Shown here: positions 40,905 to 49,914 of the stretch, in pieces
Position numbering within the stretch: position 1 is the first letter of the stretch
Layout of the letters: each line of letters starts with the position of its first letter
DNA from: Streptomyces sp. NRRL S-37
GTDB taxonomy: Bacteria; Actinomycetota; Actinomycetes; Streptomycetales; Streptomycetaceae
Length of the DNA: 64,000 nt
Assembly (NCBI RefSeq): GCF_000721605.1
Contig: NZ_JOIZ01000002.1
Location: forward strand, 301,425 to 365,424
Direction: 5' to 3'
Program-made: the position numbers and the translations under genes
Notes under the pieces: model-generated
What the model saw: only the letters and a program-made list of their open reading frames with translations
Told to the model about the DNA's origin: nothing
The model's database searches: none

Positions 40905-41903
40905 TTACGCCTCGATCCTGTTTGCGGACCGCAGCCGCTGGAAGCTGCGCGCCAGCAGCCGGGACACGTGCATCTGCGAGACACCGAGCTCCGCGCTGAT
41001 CTGCGACTGGGTGAGATTGCTGTAGTAACGCAGCAGCAGGATGCGCTGCTCCCGCTCGGGGAGCTGGACGAGCAGGTGCCGGACGAGGTCGCGGTGCTCG
41101 ACGCCGTCCAGGGCCGGGTCCTCGTATCCCAGCCGGTCCAGCAGTCCGGGCATCCCGTCGCCCTCCTGCGCGGCCTCCAGCGAGGTGGCGTGGTACGACC
41201 GTCCCGCCTCGATGCAGGACAGCACCTCCTCCTCGGAGATGCGCAGCCGCTGGGCGATCTCGGCGGTCGACGGGGAGCGCCCGAAGGCGGTCGTCAGGTC
41301 CTCGGTCGCGCTGTTGACCTGCACCCACAGCTCGTGCAGCCGGCGCGGTACGTGGACGGTGCGGACGTTGTCCCGGAAGTACCGCTTGATCTCGCCGACC
41401 ACCGTCGGCATCGCGAACGTCGGGAACTGCACGCCCCGGTCCGGGTCGAAGCGGTCGATGGCGTTGATCAGCCCGATGGTGCCGACCTGGACGACGTCCT
41501 CCATCGGCTCGTTGCGGGAGCGGAAGCGGGCGGCGGCGTAGCGCACCAGCGGCAGGTTGGCCTCGATGAGCGCGGCGCGCACGCGGGTGTGCTCCGGCAT
41601 GCCCGGCTCCAGCTCCTTGAGCTGGCCGAAGAGGAGCTGGGTCAGGGCCCGGGTGTCGGCGCCGCGCCGCTTGGCGGGGCTCACCGGCCGGCCGTCGGCG
41701 GTCGCGGCCGGGGCGGGAGAGGTGGGGCCGGGAGAGTCCGGGCCGGGAGGGACGGGATCGGGAGAGTCCGGACCGGGGGAGGGCGGGGCGAGGGAGGACC
41801 GGGCGGGGGCCGGGGCCGGGGCCTGGACCGCGTCGGGGGACACCTCGTCCTGGGGCGGCGCAGTACTGGCCGGCACGGTCAACGCCACCTCTTCATCGCT
41901 CAC
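40905..41903 (-). CDS. sigF: sporulation-type sigma factor, SigB-type (SigF-like)
   Basis: 332 residues from GTG 41903. The N-terminal 85 residues are a Pro/Ser/Ala-rich, poorly conserved extension; then region 2 ([49 protein letters not shown]), region 3 and region 4 ([28 protein letters not shown]). It is very similar to the adjacent SigN-like factor, the two being products of an old duplication. In S. coelicolor SigF is needed for spore maturation. The start is uncertain: TTG 41927 extends the frame by eight residues, and neither has a good ribosome-binding site. Confidence 0.83.
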   Translation of the reverse strand: MSDEEVALTVPASTAPPQDEVSPDAVQAPAPAPARSSLAPPSPGPDSPDPVPPGPDSPGPTSPAPAATADGRPVSPAKRRGADTRALTQLLFGQLKELEPGMPEHTRVRAALIEANLPLVRYAAARFRSRNEPMEDVVQVGTIGLINAIDRFDPDRGVQFPTFAMPTVVGEIKRYFRDNVRTVHVPRRLHELWVQVNSATEDLTTAFGRSPSTAEIAQRLRISEEEVLSCIEAGRSYHATSLEAAQEGDGMPGLLDRLGYEDPALDGVEHRDLVRHLLVQLPEREQRILLLRYYSNLTQSQISAELGVSQMHVSRLLARSFQRLRSANRIEA

Positions 41904-42017
41904 ATCGTCCGTCGACTCATCCCTCAAAAGCGGTCATAGCATCACAAGACTGACTCAGTGTGCGCAAGTACCGCATATTCCGTGTTGAGCGCCAAACGTG
42001 GACGTACGGAACGACGA

Positions 42018-42046
42018 AACCCCCCGCCGTCACGGCGAGGGGCTCC
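42018..42046 (-). terminator. terminator after the Dabb gene
   Basis: Read on the minus strand, CCCCTCGCCG-TGA-CGGCGGGGGG forms a stem followed by TTTCG. Confidence 0.6.
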
Positions 42047-42059
42047 GGGGGACGGAGTG

Positions 42060-42353
42060 TCAGAACTCGTAGTCGGCGATCACCCACGTGGCGAACTCGC
42101 GCCACAGTCCGACACCCGCCTGGTGCTCCGGGTGCTCCACGTACCGGCGCAGCGCGTCGGCGTCCTCGAACGCCGAGTTGATGGCGAAGTCGTAGGCGAT
42201 GGGGCGGTCGCTGATGTTCCAGGCGCACTCCCAGAAGCGGATCTCCGGGATCCTGCCGTCCAGCGCGCGGAAGGCCTCCACGCCCCCCACGACCCTCGGG
42301 TCGTCGCGCCCGACGCCCTCGTGCAGCCGGAAGAGCACCAGGTGGCGGATCAT
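42060..42353 (-). CDS. Dabb-family (stress-responsive alpha/beta barrel) protein
   Basis: 97 residues, one Dabb domain: IRHLVLFRLHEGV, FWECAWNISDRPIAYDFAINSAFEDADALRRYVEHPEHQAGVGLWREFATWVIADYEF. The fold dimerises and occurs both in plant stress proteins and in polyketide cyclases; a catalytic role is not evident. It shares its start with the end of the preceding small gene (ATGA), so they are co-translated. GTG 42356 is an equally possible start. Confidence 0.8.
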   Translation of the reverse strand: MIRHLVLFRLHEGVGRDDPRVVGGVEAFRALDGRIPEIRFWECAWNISDRPIAYDFAINSAFEDADALRRYVEHPEHQAGVGLWREFATWVIADYEF

Positions 42354-42529
42354 CACTTTCCTCCGTTGGCCAGCCAGGTCATGAAGTCGCCGATGGCCTT
42401 CGCGGCCTCCGATATGCCCTCGAACCCTATCTGGACGTAGTCGGCCGCGGTCTCCGGGTCCGTGATGATCAGATACAGCACGAAGACCACGACGACGTAG
42501 ACGGCGACCTTCTTCGCGTTCACCGCCAC
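42353..42529 (-). CDS. small membrane protein, 58 residues
   Basis: One membrane helix (KKVAVYVVVVFVLYLII) followed by an amphipathic helix (YVQIGFEGISEAAKAIGDFMTWLANGGK). Starts at GTG 42529 (GGGGGG before it) or GTG 42523. No family that I recognise. The terminal part resembles small Actinobacterial membrane proteins of the DUF-only class. It is coupled to the Dabb gene. Confidence 0.6.
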   Translation of the reverse strand: MAVNAKKVAVYVVVVFVLYLIITDPETAADYVQIGFEGISEAAKAIGDFMTWLANGGK

Positions 42530-42619
42530 CGCGGCCCCCCTGTCACTGGTGTCACACGAGCATCGAGCGGCCCCATGATCGCACGAAGGGCCCCGTCTGA
42601 CGACGGGGCCCTTCACCAG

Positions 42620-42704
42620 CGGTAGCGGAGGGATTTGAACCCTCGGTGACTTGCGCCACACTCGCTTTCGAGGCGAGCTCCTTCGGCCGCTCGGACACGC
42701 TACC
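42620..42704 (-). tRNA. tRNA-Ser (anticodon CGA)
   Basis: Acceptor arms GGTAGCG/CGCTACC, anticodon loop CTCGAAA (anticodon CGA) on the CTCGC/GCGAG stem, a long variable arm and T loop GGTTCAAATCC. It reads TCG. CCA is not encoded. Confidence 0.93.
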
Positions 42705-42749
42705 GAGGGAGACCCTACAACAAGGTGGGGCGTGGTTTGAAATCGGTAT

Positions 42750-43244
42750 TCAGCGGCTCCTGAAGAACTCCGTGAGCAGCCGGGCGCACTCCTCGGCGAG
42801 CACGCCCCCGACGACTTCGGGGCGGTGGTTGAGCCGCCGGTCGCGGACCAGGTCCCACAGGGAGCCGGCCGCGCCCGCCTTCTCGTCCCGGGCGCCGTAG
42901 ACCACCCGGTCCACCCGCGACTGCTGGAGGGCGCCCGCGCACATCGTGCACGGCTCCAGCGTCACCACCAGGGTGCAGCCGGACAGCCGCCACTCCCCGA
43001 GCCTCGCGGCGGCCCGCCGGACGGCGAGGACCTCCGCGTGGGCCGTCGGGTCGCCGACGGCCTCGCGCTCGTTGTGGGCGGCGGCCAGCACGGTGGTGCC
43101 GTCCGAGGCCAGCACGACGGCGCCGACGGGGACGTCCCCGCCCCGGACGGCCCGTGAGGCCTCGTCCAGGGCGAGCCGCATCGCCGCCCGCCAGGGGTCG
43201 CGTACCGGGTCCGGCGGCCCGGACGGGGTGGTGGTGGCCGGCAC
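42750..43244 (-). CDS. tadA: tRNA-specific adenosine deaminase TadA
   Basis: 164 residues of the cytidine/deoxycytidylate deaminase fold. Zinc site His69-Ala-Glu71 (HAEV) and PCTMC (Cys99, Cys102), with Glu71 as proton shuttle. The enzyme converts A34 of tRNA-Arg(ACG) to inosine; the target tRNA gene lies in this same window at 13084. It starts at GTG 43244, two bases from the end of the acidic gene at 43247, and both are conserved as neighbours in Streptomyces. Confidence 0.92.
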   Translation of the reverse strand: MPATTTPSGPPDPVRDPWRAAMRLALDEASRAVRGGDVPVGAVVLASDGTTVLAAAHNEREAVGDPTAHAEVLAVRRAAARLGEWRLSGCTLVVTLEPCTMCAGALQQSRVDRVVYGARDEKAGAAGSLWDLVRDRRLNHRPEVVGGVLAEECARLLTEFFRSR

Positions 43245-43246
43245 GG

Positions 43247-43786
43247 TCAGCGGACGGTCTCCAGGACCTCCGAGGCGCCCAGGGCCTCGGCGATCTCGGT
43301 GACGGCGTCCTCGGTCATCGAACGCAGCTCCTTCTCGCTCACGCCCAGGTCCTCCAGGACCTGCGCGTCGCCGACCGGTCCGTGCGGCACGGCGTCGGTG
43401 GAGCCGGCGGACGCGGCGCCGTCGTCGGCGTCCTCGTCGTCCGGTTCACCGTCCTCCGTGCCGTCGAGGTCGAGGGCGTCCAGGTCGGGTCCGTCGTCCC
43501 CGGGTTCCCGGCCGAGCAACTCGTCGGTGAGGAGGATCTCCCCGTAGCTGCTGCGGGCTGCGGCGGCGGCGTCGGAGACGTAGACCCGGGGATCCTCCTC
43601 GCCGTCCACGCGGACGACACCGAACCAGCCGTCCTCCTGCTCGATCAGCACGAGCACCGTGTCCTCGTCGGGAGAGGCCTCCCGGGCCAGGTCGGCCAGA
43701 TCCGACAGGGTTTCCACATCGTCGAGCTCCGTGTCGCTCGCTTCCCACCCGTCTTCGGTGCGCGCGAGCAGTGCGGCGAAGTACAC
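43247..43786 (-). CDS. TadA-associated acidic protein
   Basis: 179 residues. N-terminal globular part about 1-85 (YFAALLARTEDGWEASDTELDDVETLSDLADLAREASPDEDTVLVLIEQEDGWFGVVRVDG), a strongly acidic linker rich in Asp and Glu (about 100-135) and a helical end (LEDLGVSEKELRSMTEDAVTEIAEALGASEVLETVR). This is the protein annotated tRNA adenosine deaminase-associated in Streptomyces because it precedes tadA. Its role is not proven. GTG 43786 has GGGAGAG five bases before it; the frame extends upstream without a better site. Confidence 0.8.
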   Translation of the reverse strand: MYFAALLARTEDGWEASDTELDDVETLSDLADLAREASPDEDTVLVLIEQEDGWFGVVRVDGEEDPRVYVSDAAAAARSSYGEILLTDELLGREPGDDGPDLDALDLDGTEDGEPDDEDADDGAASAGSTDAVPHGPVGDAQVLEDLGVSEKELRSMTEDAVTEIAEALGASEVLETVR

Positions 43787-44177
43787 CGTGACTCTCCCAC
43801 TGGTCATAGGCGTGCCGGTTGGGGGTCCCCCCGGCGGAGGCGTTGCGGGCGGGGAGACGGCGCTGCGAGCCCCACCCACTCGGAATCGTGGCAGAAACAA
43901 GGCCATCAGGGGACGTCTTCGGCTCCCTGTGTCCGCCATTTTGATCGCAGTACGCCGAGTGCGCCCACGAAGGACTCACCAGCGCACTCCTTGCCGCCAC
44001 GTGCGGATCGTACGCGGACTCACGCGCCTTCCCCGCACGGGCACTTCGGCAAACGTGTACGCGTGGCGCGATCTTCCCGCGGCCGGATGCGATTTTCCCC
44101 GGGTGCGGCCTGCCGGCTTTCCCGGTGCGGCCTGCCGGCTTTCCCTGGTGCCGCCGGCCGGCGGAGTCCGGGGCCGG
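43787..44177. other. 390-bp gap without a supported gene
   Basis: It contains a tandem direct repeat of 22 bp (44102-44123 and 44124-44145) and GC-rich DNA. No ORF with a start site stands out. The promoter of the TadA-associated gene must lie near 43790-43960. Confidence 0.4.
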
Positions 44178-44381
44178 CTACCAGCGGAAGGTGCGCATGC
44201 GCATCGCGTGGCGCAGCCGGGCGGCCTTGGCGCGGCGCGGCTGGACCCGGTCGCGCAGTGCCCGGGCCTCGGCGAGCTCGCGCAGGAACCGGGCGCGGCG
44301 GCGCCGCCGCTCGGCCTCCGTCTCCGCCGGGCCGGGTGTCCCGCGCGGTGACGGATCGTCTCGGTCGTCCTGCTCAGGCAT
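44178..44381 (-). CDS. hypothetical basic helical protein, 67 residues
   Basis: A strongly charged helix (ETEAERRRRRARFLRELAEARALRDRVQPRRAKAARL) follows a Pro/Gly/Asp-rich start; no Cys, no membrane segment. It is a conserved small gene upstream of upp in this clade as far as I recall. Nucleic-acid binding is possible by charge but not shown. Confidence 0.6.
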   Translation of the reverse strand: MPEQDDRDDPSPRGTPGPAETEAERRRRRARFLRELAEARALRDRVQPRRAKAARLRHAMRMRTFRW

Positions 44382-44505
44382 CGGTTCACCACCCCAGTCC
44401 GTCCCTCCCACCTTCCCCCGGACGGGCGGTTTGACGCCAGCGAACGAGTGACGGGCGCACGCGGGGCTTGCCGTGTGCGGGGACGCCGGGCCGACCGGGC
44501 CCGGT

Positions 44506-44511
44506 TAATGT
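44506..44511 (+). promoter_or_regulatory. -10 box (TAATGT) upstream of upp
   Basis: Seven bases separate it from ATG 44519 and there is no ribosome-binding site, suggesting a leaderless upp mRNA. Confidence 0.45.
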
Positions 44512-44518
44512 TGACGCC

Positions 44519-45154
44519 ATGCGTCTCCACGTCGTCGACCACCCTCTGGTCGCTCACAAGCTCACCACGCTGCGCGACCAGCGCACCGACTCCGCGACCT
44601 TCCGCCGTCTCGCCGACGAGCTGGTCACCCTGCTCGCCTACGAGGCCACGCGCGACGTGCGCACCGAACAGGTCGACATCCAGACGCCGGTCGAGCGGAC
44701 CACGGGTGTCAAGCTCTCCCACCCGCGTCCGCTGGTGGTGCCGATCCTGCGGGCCGGTCTCGGCATGCTGGACGGCATGGTGCGGCTGCTGCCGACCGCC
44801 GAGGTGGGTTTCCTCGGCATGATCCGCAACGAGGAGACGCTGCAGGCGTCGACGTACGCCACCCGGATGCCGGAGGACCTCTCCGGGCGCCAGGTCTACG
44901 TCCTGGACCCGATGCTCGCCACCGGCGGCACGCTGGTCGCGGCGATCCAGGAGCTGATCCGGCGCGGCGCGGACGACGTGACCGCCGTGGTGCTGCTGGC
45001 CGCGCCCGAGGGCGTCGAGGTCATGGAGCGCGAGCTGGCCGGCACCCCGGTGACGGTGGTGACGGCGTCGGTCGACGAGCGGCTCAATGAGAACGGCTAC
45101 ATCGTGCCGGGCCTCGGTGACGCGGGGGACCGGATGTACGGGGCGGCGGAGTAG
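44519..45154 (+). CDS. upp: uracil phosphoribosyltransferase
   Basis: 211 residues, the normal length. It salvages uracil with PRPP to UMP. Visible motifs: [17 protein letters not shown] at the PRPP/uracil site, the PRPP loop [18 protein letters not shown] and the uracil-contact end [18 protein letters not shown]. It is monocistronic and cytosolic. It ends close to the convergent LytR_C gene, and the short gap holds no obvious hairpin with T-run. Confidence 0.95.
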   Translation: MRLHVVDHPLVAHKLTTLRDQRTDSATFRRLADELVTLLAYEATRDVRTEQVDIQTPVERTTGVKLSHPRPLVVPILRAGLGMLDGMVRLLPTAEVGFLGMIRNEETLQASTYATRMPEDLSGRQVYVLDPMLATGGTLVAAIQELIRRGADDVTAVVLLAAPEGVEVMERELAGTPVTVVTASVDERLNENGYIVPGLGDAGDRMYGAAE

Positions 45155-45181
45155 GGCCCGCGGCACGGCGGGCCCCGCGGC

Positions 45182-45817
45182 TCAGCAGTTCTTCTTCGGG
45201 GCGGGCGTCGGCTCGGGTTCGGCCAGTGCGGTCAGGGCCCGGTCGGCGTCCGCCTTCGTCGTCAGGGTCTTGAACCCGTCGCCGATGATCAGGTCGACCT
45301 CGGTGCCCTTGCGGGCGGGGTCGGTACGGCGTTCGGCGTCGGCGAGCTGGGTGCCGAGCACCGGCAGCGAGGTGTCGAGGGCGGCAGCGGGCCCGAGGAG
45401 GACGCCGGTGCCCTTGACCTTCTTGTCGTACTCCTTGGTCGCGTTGCCGATCTCGCCGATCTTGAAGCCGCGCTTCTTCAGCTCGTCGGCGGTCTTCTGG
45501 GCGAGTCCGCCGCGGGTCGTGGCGTTGAGGACGTTGACCGTGATGCTCCCGGGCCGGGGCAGCGCCTTCGGGGCGGCCGTACGGCTCACCGTGTCGGCGC
45601 AGGCCGCCTTGGTGCCGTTCGCGGAAGCGGAGTCACCGCCGCCGGTGAACACGTCGATGAGCTGGAGCGTGCCCCAGCCGCCCACGCCGAGTACGGCCGC
45701 GGAGGCGACGGACAGGACGACGAACCTGCCGCGTCGCCGGGGCCGGCGCATCCGCGGGTACTTGTCACCCGTGATCCGGTACTGGCCGCCCATGCCGGGT
45801 GGAGTGAGCATGCTCAT
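45182..45817 (-). CDS. LytR_C-domain membrane-anchored protein
   Basis: 211 residues. A cytoplasmic N-tail, one membrane helix (about 32-54, FVVLSVASAAVLGVGGWGTLQLI), then an outside LytR C-terminal domain (SITVNVLNATTRGGLAQKTADELKKRGFKIGEIGNATKEYDKK). This domain occurs on LytR-CpsA-Psr proteins that attach glycopolymers to peptidoglycan, but the catalytic LCP domain is absent here. It may bind wall polymers or interact with a real LCP enzyme. Convergent with upp. Confidence 0.8.
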   Translation of the reverse strand: MSMLTPPGMGGQYRITGDKYPRMRRPRRRGRFVVLSVASAAVLGVGGWGTLQLIDVFTGGGDSASANGTKAACADTVSRTAAPKALPRPGSITVNVLNATTRGGLAQKTADELKKRGFKIGEIGNATKEYDKKVKGTGVLLGPAAALDTSLPVLGTQLADAERRTDPARKGTEVDLIIGDGFKTLTTKADADRALTALAEPEPTPAPKKNC

Positions 45818-45929
45818 GGGCGCAGCGTAGTGCGCTCGGGCGGCAATGCATACCAGATGATCATCCGACTGTGTGCAGGCCGACCCGAAAGGGGCAAACC
45901 TGTCCGCACGGGAGGACGTCTGCCGGGCG

Positions 45930-46226
45930 TCAGTCCAGTTCGAGGACGCGGGCGTGCAGCACCTGGCGCTGCTGGAGCGCGGCCCGCACCGCGCGGTGCA
46001 GCCCGTCCTCCAGGTACAGATCGCCCTGCCACTTCACGACGTGCGCGAAGAGGTCGCCGTAGAAGGTCGAGTCCTCGGCGAGGAGGGTCTCGAGGTCGAG
46101 CTGCTGCTTGGTCGTCACGAGCTGATCGAGGCGGACCGGGCGCGGCGCGACGTCCGCCCACTGCCGGGTGCTTTCCCGGCCGTGGTCGGGGTACGGCCGG
46201 CCGTTTCCGATGCGCTTGAAGATCAC
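45930..46226 (-). CDS. conserved hypothetical protein with ParB-like end
   Basis: 98 residues: IFKRIGNGRPYPDHGRESTRQWADVAPRPVRLDQLVTTK, then FAHVVKWQGDLYLEDGLHRAVRAALQQRQVLHARVLEL. The last third resembles the ParB/sulfiredoxin nuclease-fold strand-helix pattern (DGLHRAVRAAL...). It has been annotated as VapB-type antitoxin in some genomes, but no ribbon-helix-helix is seen and no toxin gene adjoins. It is highly conserved in Streptomyces, suggesting an important but unknown role. Confidence 0.7.
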   Translation of the reverse strand: MIFKRIGNGRPYPDHGRESTRQWADVAPRPVRLDQLVTTKQQLDLETLLAEDSTFYGDLFAHVVKWQGDLYLEDGLHRAVRAALQQRQVLHARVLELD

Positions 46227-46655
46227 ACGGAAAGCCTACCGGTCGACGCGTTCCGGGCGCAGCCATGGCGACGCAGTGCGACGCCGGAAAAGGCACCCGA
46301 ATACAGGGCGAAACGGGATGGTGATCTGATACGACCGATCGCGCGTGCGAGCCGTCGGCCGCCGTTTCCGGAACCCCGGCCGCCGCTTCCGAGGCCCCCG
46401 GCTGTTGTTCCGCCCTCCCCGGAGGGAGGCTTCCGTCCGCTTCCCGGAGTTCTTCGCGGCCGTTGCCGCGGCCTCTCGCCGGCCCGTGGGGCGTGTGCCG
46501 GAGCCGGGGGTTACTCCGGTCGTTCCCGCGGCTTCCCGTCGTCGTCGTGCCCGACGGGGCGGACGAGGTGCCGGCACGCGGCGGACGTCTCGGGGACGCG
46601 CGCCGCGACCCCGTGTGCGGCCGGATCGTCCGCGGCGAGCCGGCCGCGCCCCGGC
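46227..46655. other. 429-bp gap without a supported gene
   Basis: GC-rich, with repeated CCGGCCGCCG/TTTCCGG blocks (about 46360-46420). The long open frames on both strands have no start site and biased composition, and I regard them as chance. Confidence 0.4.
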
Positions 46656-47411
46656 TCAGGTCGCGCGCCAGTACCCCAGCGCGTGCACCCGCTGCTTCGG
46701 CACGCCCAGTTCCTTGCGGACGAACGCCGACAGCGCGCGGGTGGTCGCGGTGTCGCAGGCGATCCACACGTACGGGTCGGGGGTGGACCGCAGCAGCTCG
46801 GGCAGGTCGGCCCGGACCCGTTCGAGCAGTGCCGCCCCAGCCCCCGACCGGGGCACCTCGCGCACCTCGGTCCGGCCGGGGTCGGCCCGGAAGGGCAGCC
46901 CGTCGAGGGTGCCCTCGAACCAGACGGTCGCCGGAGCCGCGCGCACCGTGCCGAGCAGCGAGTTGATGGCCGGCAGCGAGGCCGGGTCGCCGATCGCCAC
47001 GATGTGGGAGGGGGCGGGGTCCGGCTCCTCGAACCCCGTGCCCTGGACGGTCGCCTCGATGGTGTCGCCGGGCTTCGCCGCCCTGGCCCAGTCGCTGGCG
47101 CACCCCTCGTGCAGGGCGAACTCCAGGCCGAAGGTGCCGGCCGCCGGGTCGGGGTCGACCAGGGTGTACGCCCGCTGGTGCGGCCTGCCCGCGTTGTCGA
47201 ACCACAGCCGCACCCACATCGTCGGGTGGACACCGGTCGCCGCCAGCATCCCGCCGTCGGTGAGGCGCACCCGCCGGTAGTCGGCGGTGACGTCCTCCGC
47301 GCCGGTCACGGTGAACGTGAAGTCCTTCGCGCGGAACAGTTTGAGGACCGCGCCCTCCCAACCCCGCCCCTGCCCCATCGCGTCCTCACCCTTCGCGTAC
47401 GATTTCGCCAC
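46656..47411 (-). CDS. siderophore-interacting protein (ViuB/DesF-type ferric-siderophore reductase)
   Basis: 251 residues. N-terminal FAD-binding barrel (VRLTDGGMLAATGVHPTMWVRLWF, HQRAYTLVDPDPAAGTFGLEFALHEGCASDWARAAKPGD) and NAD(P)-type C-terminal domain (SHIVAIGDPASLPAINSLLG, YVWIACDTATTRALSAFVRKELG). RAYTL is the flavin-binding RxYTL motif. It releases iron from imported siderophores by reduction in the cytoplasm. An iron box overlaps its promoter, between it and the divergent acylase gene, so both are likely repressed by DmdR/IdeR when iron is plentiful. GTG 47411 lies next to that box; ATG 47378 is an internal alternative. Confidence 0.88.
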   Translation of the reverse strand: MAKSYAKGEDAMGQGRGWEGAVLKLFRAKDFTFTVTGAEDVTADYRRVRLTDGGMLAATGVHPTMWVRLWFDNAGRPHQRAYTLVDPDPAAGTFGLEFALHEGCASDWARAAKPGDTIEATVQGTGFEEPDPAPSHIVAIGDPASLPAINSLLGTVRAAPATVWFEGTLDGLPFRADPGRTEVREVPRSGAGAALLERVRADLPELLRSTPDPYVWIACDTATTRALSAFVRKELGVPKQRVHALGYWRAT

Positions 47412-47418
47412 GATTTAC

Positions 47419-47437
47419 TTAGGGGAGCCTAACCTAA
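47419..47437. promoter_or_regulatory. iron box (DmdR/IdeR operator) between divergent siderophore genes
   Basis: On the minus strand TTAGGTTAGGCTCCCCTAA differs by one base from the Streptomyces iron-box consensus TTAGGTTAGGCTCACCTAA. It sits between the two divergent starts and covers a possible ATG of the acylase gene. Confidence 0.85.
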
Positions 47438-47454
47438 TGGGAAATGAGGGCACA

Positions 47455-49914
47455 GTGGGTGGCGAGATCTTCCGGGACCCCTGGGGCATCCCCCATCTGC
47501 GCGCGGGGAGTGCGAACGGACTCGCGTACGCCCAGGGCCGGGTCACCGCCCTCGACCGGGCCTGGCAGCTCGAGGTCGAACGGCACCGCGCGCAGGGCAC
47601 CTCGGCCTCGTTCCTCGGCCCCGAGGCGCTCCCCTGGGACCGTTTCGCCCGCCGCGCCCGTCTGGCCGACACGGCCCGCCGCTGCTGGACCGAACTGCGG
47701 CGGACGGACCCGGAGACGGCGGAGTGGGTACGGGCGTACGTGTCCGGCGTGAACGACGGCCTGGCATCCACCGGTAGGACGGACTCCGGCCCGGCGTCCG
47801 CGCCGGGCGGGGACTCCGGCCCGCCGGCCGCCGGCTCCACCGCGAGCGGGAGCGTTTCGACGGGCAGCCCTGCCAAGGGTCCGGTCGGGCAGGGCGGTGG
47901 CGGGGGTCCGGTGTCCGGGGCCGTGTCCGCCGGGGCGCGGGAGGCGGGCAGCGGTTCCGCCGCGAGCGGGAGCGGCTCGGCGGGCCGCCCTGCCGGGGGG
48001 CCGGTGTCCGGGGCCGCCCCCGAGTTCGCCCGTGCGGGCCTTCGGCCCGGTCGCTGGGAGCCCTGGACCCCGCTCGCGGTCTGGCTCTCCACCCACATCC
48101 TGTTCGCCGGCTTCCCCGCCAAGCTCTGGCGGGCGCACATCACCGCCCGCCTCGGCGCGGACGCCGTGGGCCTGTTCGCCTCCGACGGTCCCGGCACCGC
48201 CGGCAGCAACGGCTGGCTGGTCGCCGGTGACCGTACGGTCACCGGGCACGCGGTCATCGCCGGGGATCCGCACCGCTTCATCGAGGACCCCGGCGTCTAC
48301 CAGCAGATCCGCCTGTCCTGCCCGGAGTTCGACGTCGTCGGCCTCGCCGTGCCCGGCGTCCCCGGCATCGCCCACTTCGGCCACACCGGCACGGTCGCCT
48401 GGGCCATCACCAACGCCATGGCCGACTACCAGGACCTCTACCGCGAGCGGCTGCGGCGCACCGGCGCCGGGGTGGAGGCGCTCGGCCCGGACGGGGCGTG
48501 GCACCGTGCCGCCCGGCACACCGAGACCGTCGAGGTGGCGGGCGAGGAACCGGTCGAGGTCGAGGTCGTCGAGACCGACCGCGGCCCCGTCGTCATCGGC
48601 GGCCCCGAGGGCCTCGACGACGGCGTGCCCGAGCCCGGCGAGCCCCCGCTCGCCGTCGCCCTGCGCTACCCGCCCCGCGTCACCGGCGACCTCGGCTTCG
48701 GCGCCCTGCTGCCGCTGCTGCGGGCCCGCCGGACCGCCGACGTGGACCGGGCCGTCGACCGGTGGGCCGAGCCGGTCAACGTGGTCATGGCCGCCGACAC
48801 CGAGGGCGGCACCCTGCACCGGGTGGCCGGCCGGGTCCCGGTCCGCTCCGCGGCGAACGGGACCCGCTTGGTGCCCGCGTGGGAACCGGGTCACGAGTGG
48901 CGGGGCTGGCACGAGCCGCCGCGCGCCGGACTGACCGACGGTGTCGCGGTCATGGCGAACCAGCGCGGTCCGGCGGCCCCGCTGGGCGTCGAGTTCGCCC
49001 CGCCGCACCGCGCCGACCGCATCACCGCCCTGCTGGCCCGGCGGACCCGCTGGTCCGCGGCCGACATGTCCGCCCTCCACATGGACACCCACCTCGCCTC
49101 CGCCACCCCTCTGCTGGACCTCCTCGCCACCCTCGACGGCCCCACCGCCCCTGCCCCTGCCGCGGCCGCGGCCGACGGCCCGGGTAGCCCGGGCGGCCCC
49201 GGTGCCGGGAGCGACGCCCCGAACGTGAACGCCCCCGCCACCACGCCCGGCGACCCGGCCCCGAGCGGCCCCCTCTCCGCCCCCGCCGCCGCCCTGCGTG
49301 ACCGTCTCCTCCGCTGGGACCGTCACATGGACGCGGACAGCGCCGACGCGGCGCTCTTCGCGGCCGTACGGGGCGCCGTCGTACGGCGGCTCGCCGCGCA
49401 CCCCGCCTTCGCCGCGGCCGCCGTGCCACCCCCGTACCCCGAGGTCTTCCGCCCCTGGCTCGCCCTCGTCCCCCGCGTCGGCCACGCCCTCGAACACCTC
49501 CTCTCCGCCGAGGAACTGTTCGGCGTCGACCGCCCGGCGGTGGTCCGCGCGGCGCTGGAGGAGGTGGCCGCCCGGCCGCCCGCCGGCACCTGGGGCGACA
49601 CCCACCGCCTGGCCCCCTGGCGGGCGCTGCCGCCGACGACGCCGTACGACGAACCCGGCCTCTCCGGCGACCACGACTGCGTGCTGTGCACCTCCCCCGT
49701 GCCCGGTCTCACCGACCTCGCCGCGCGCGGCCCGGCCGCCCGCTACGTCTGGGACCTGGCCGACCGGGAGAACAGCCGCTGGGTGGTGCCGCTGGGCGCG
49801 TCCGGCGTACCCGGCTCACCCCACCACCGCGACCAGCAGCCCCTGTGGCTCGCCGGAGACCTGACCCCGGTCCTCACCGACTGGGCACGGCTGAAGAAGG
49901 AGACCGATGTCTGA
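47455..49914 (+). CDS. penicillin-acylase-family N-terminal-nucleophile hydrolase (DesG-like)
   Basis: 819 residues. The family pattern is FRDPWGIPHLRA at the start, then GSNGWLV with Ser251 as the N-terminal nucleophile released by self-cleavage, the oxyanion segment and NAMADYQDLY. A low-complexity Gly/Ser/Ala/Pro insert (about 100-190) is unusual. No signal peptide is visible, so it may act in the cytoplasm. With the AlcB-like gene that overlaps its end, it resembles the desG-desH pair found near some desferrioxamine clusters, where DesG was linked to aryl-acyl siderophores. GTG 47455 has GAGGG before it; ATG 47437 lies inside the iron box. Confidence 0.8.
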   Translation: MGGEIFRDPWGIPHLRAGSANGLAYAQGRVTALDRAWQLEVERHRAQGTSASFLGPEALPWDRFARRARLADTARRCWTELRRTDPETAEWVRAYVSGVNDGLASTGRTDSGPASAPGGDSGPPAAGSTASGSVSTGSPAKGPVGQGGGGGPVSGAVSAGAREAGSGSAASGSGSAGRPAGGPVSGAAPEFARAGLRPGRWEPWTPLAVWLSTHILFAGFPAKLWRAHITARLGADAVGLFASDGPGTAGSNGWLVAGDRTVTGHAVIAGDPHRFIEDPGVYQQIRLSCPEFDVVGLAVPGVPGIAHFGHTGTVAWAITNAMADYQDLYRERLRRTGAGVEALGPDGAWHRAARHTETVEVAGEEPVEVEVVETDRGPVVIGGPEGLDDGVPEPGEPPLAVALRYPPRVTGDLGFGALLPLLRARRTADVDRAVDRWAEPVNVVMAADTEGGTLHRVAGRVPVRSAANGTRLVPAWEPGHEWRGWHEPPRAGLTDGVAVMANQRGPAAPLGVEFAPPHRADRITALLARRTRWSAADMSALHMDTHLASATPLLDLLATLDGPTAPAPAAAAADGPGSPGGPGAGSDAPNVNAPATTPGDPAPSGPLSAPAAALRDRLLRWDRHMDADSADAALFAAVRGAVVRRLAAHPAFAAAAVPPPYPEVFRPWLALVPRVGHALEHLLSAEELFGVDRPAVVRAALEEVAARPPAGTWGDTHRLAPWRALPPTTPYDEPGLSGDHDCVLCTSPVPGLTDLAARGPAARYVWDLADRENSRWVVPLGASGVPGSPHHRDQQPLWLAGDLTPVLTDWARLKKETDV

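Noticed and set aside
45930..46226. VapB-type antitoxin
   Set aside because: No ribbon-helix-helix and no toxin gene next to it; the C-terminal part looks ParB-like instead.
46236..46655. Open frames in the gap after the ParB-like gene
   Set aside because: Biased Pro/Arg composition on both strands, no ribosome-binding site and no similarity to a family.
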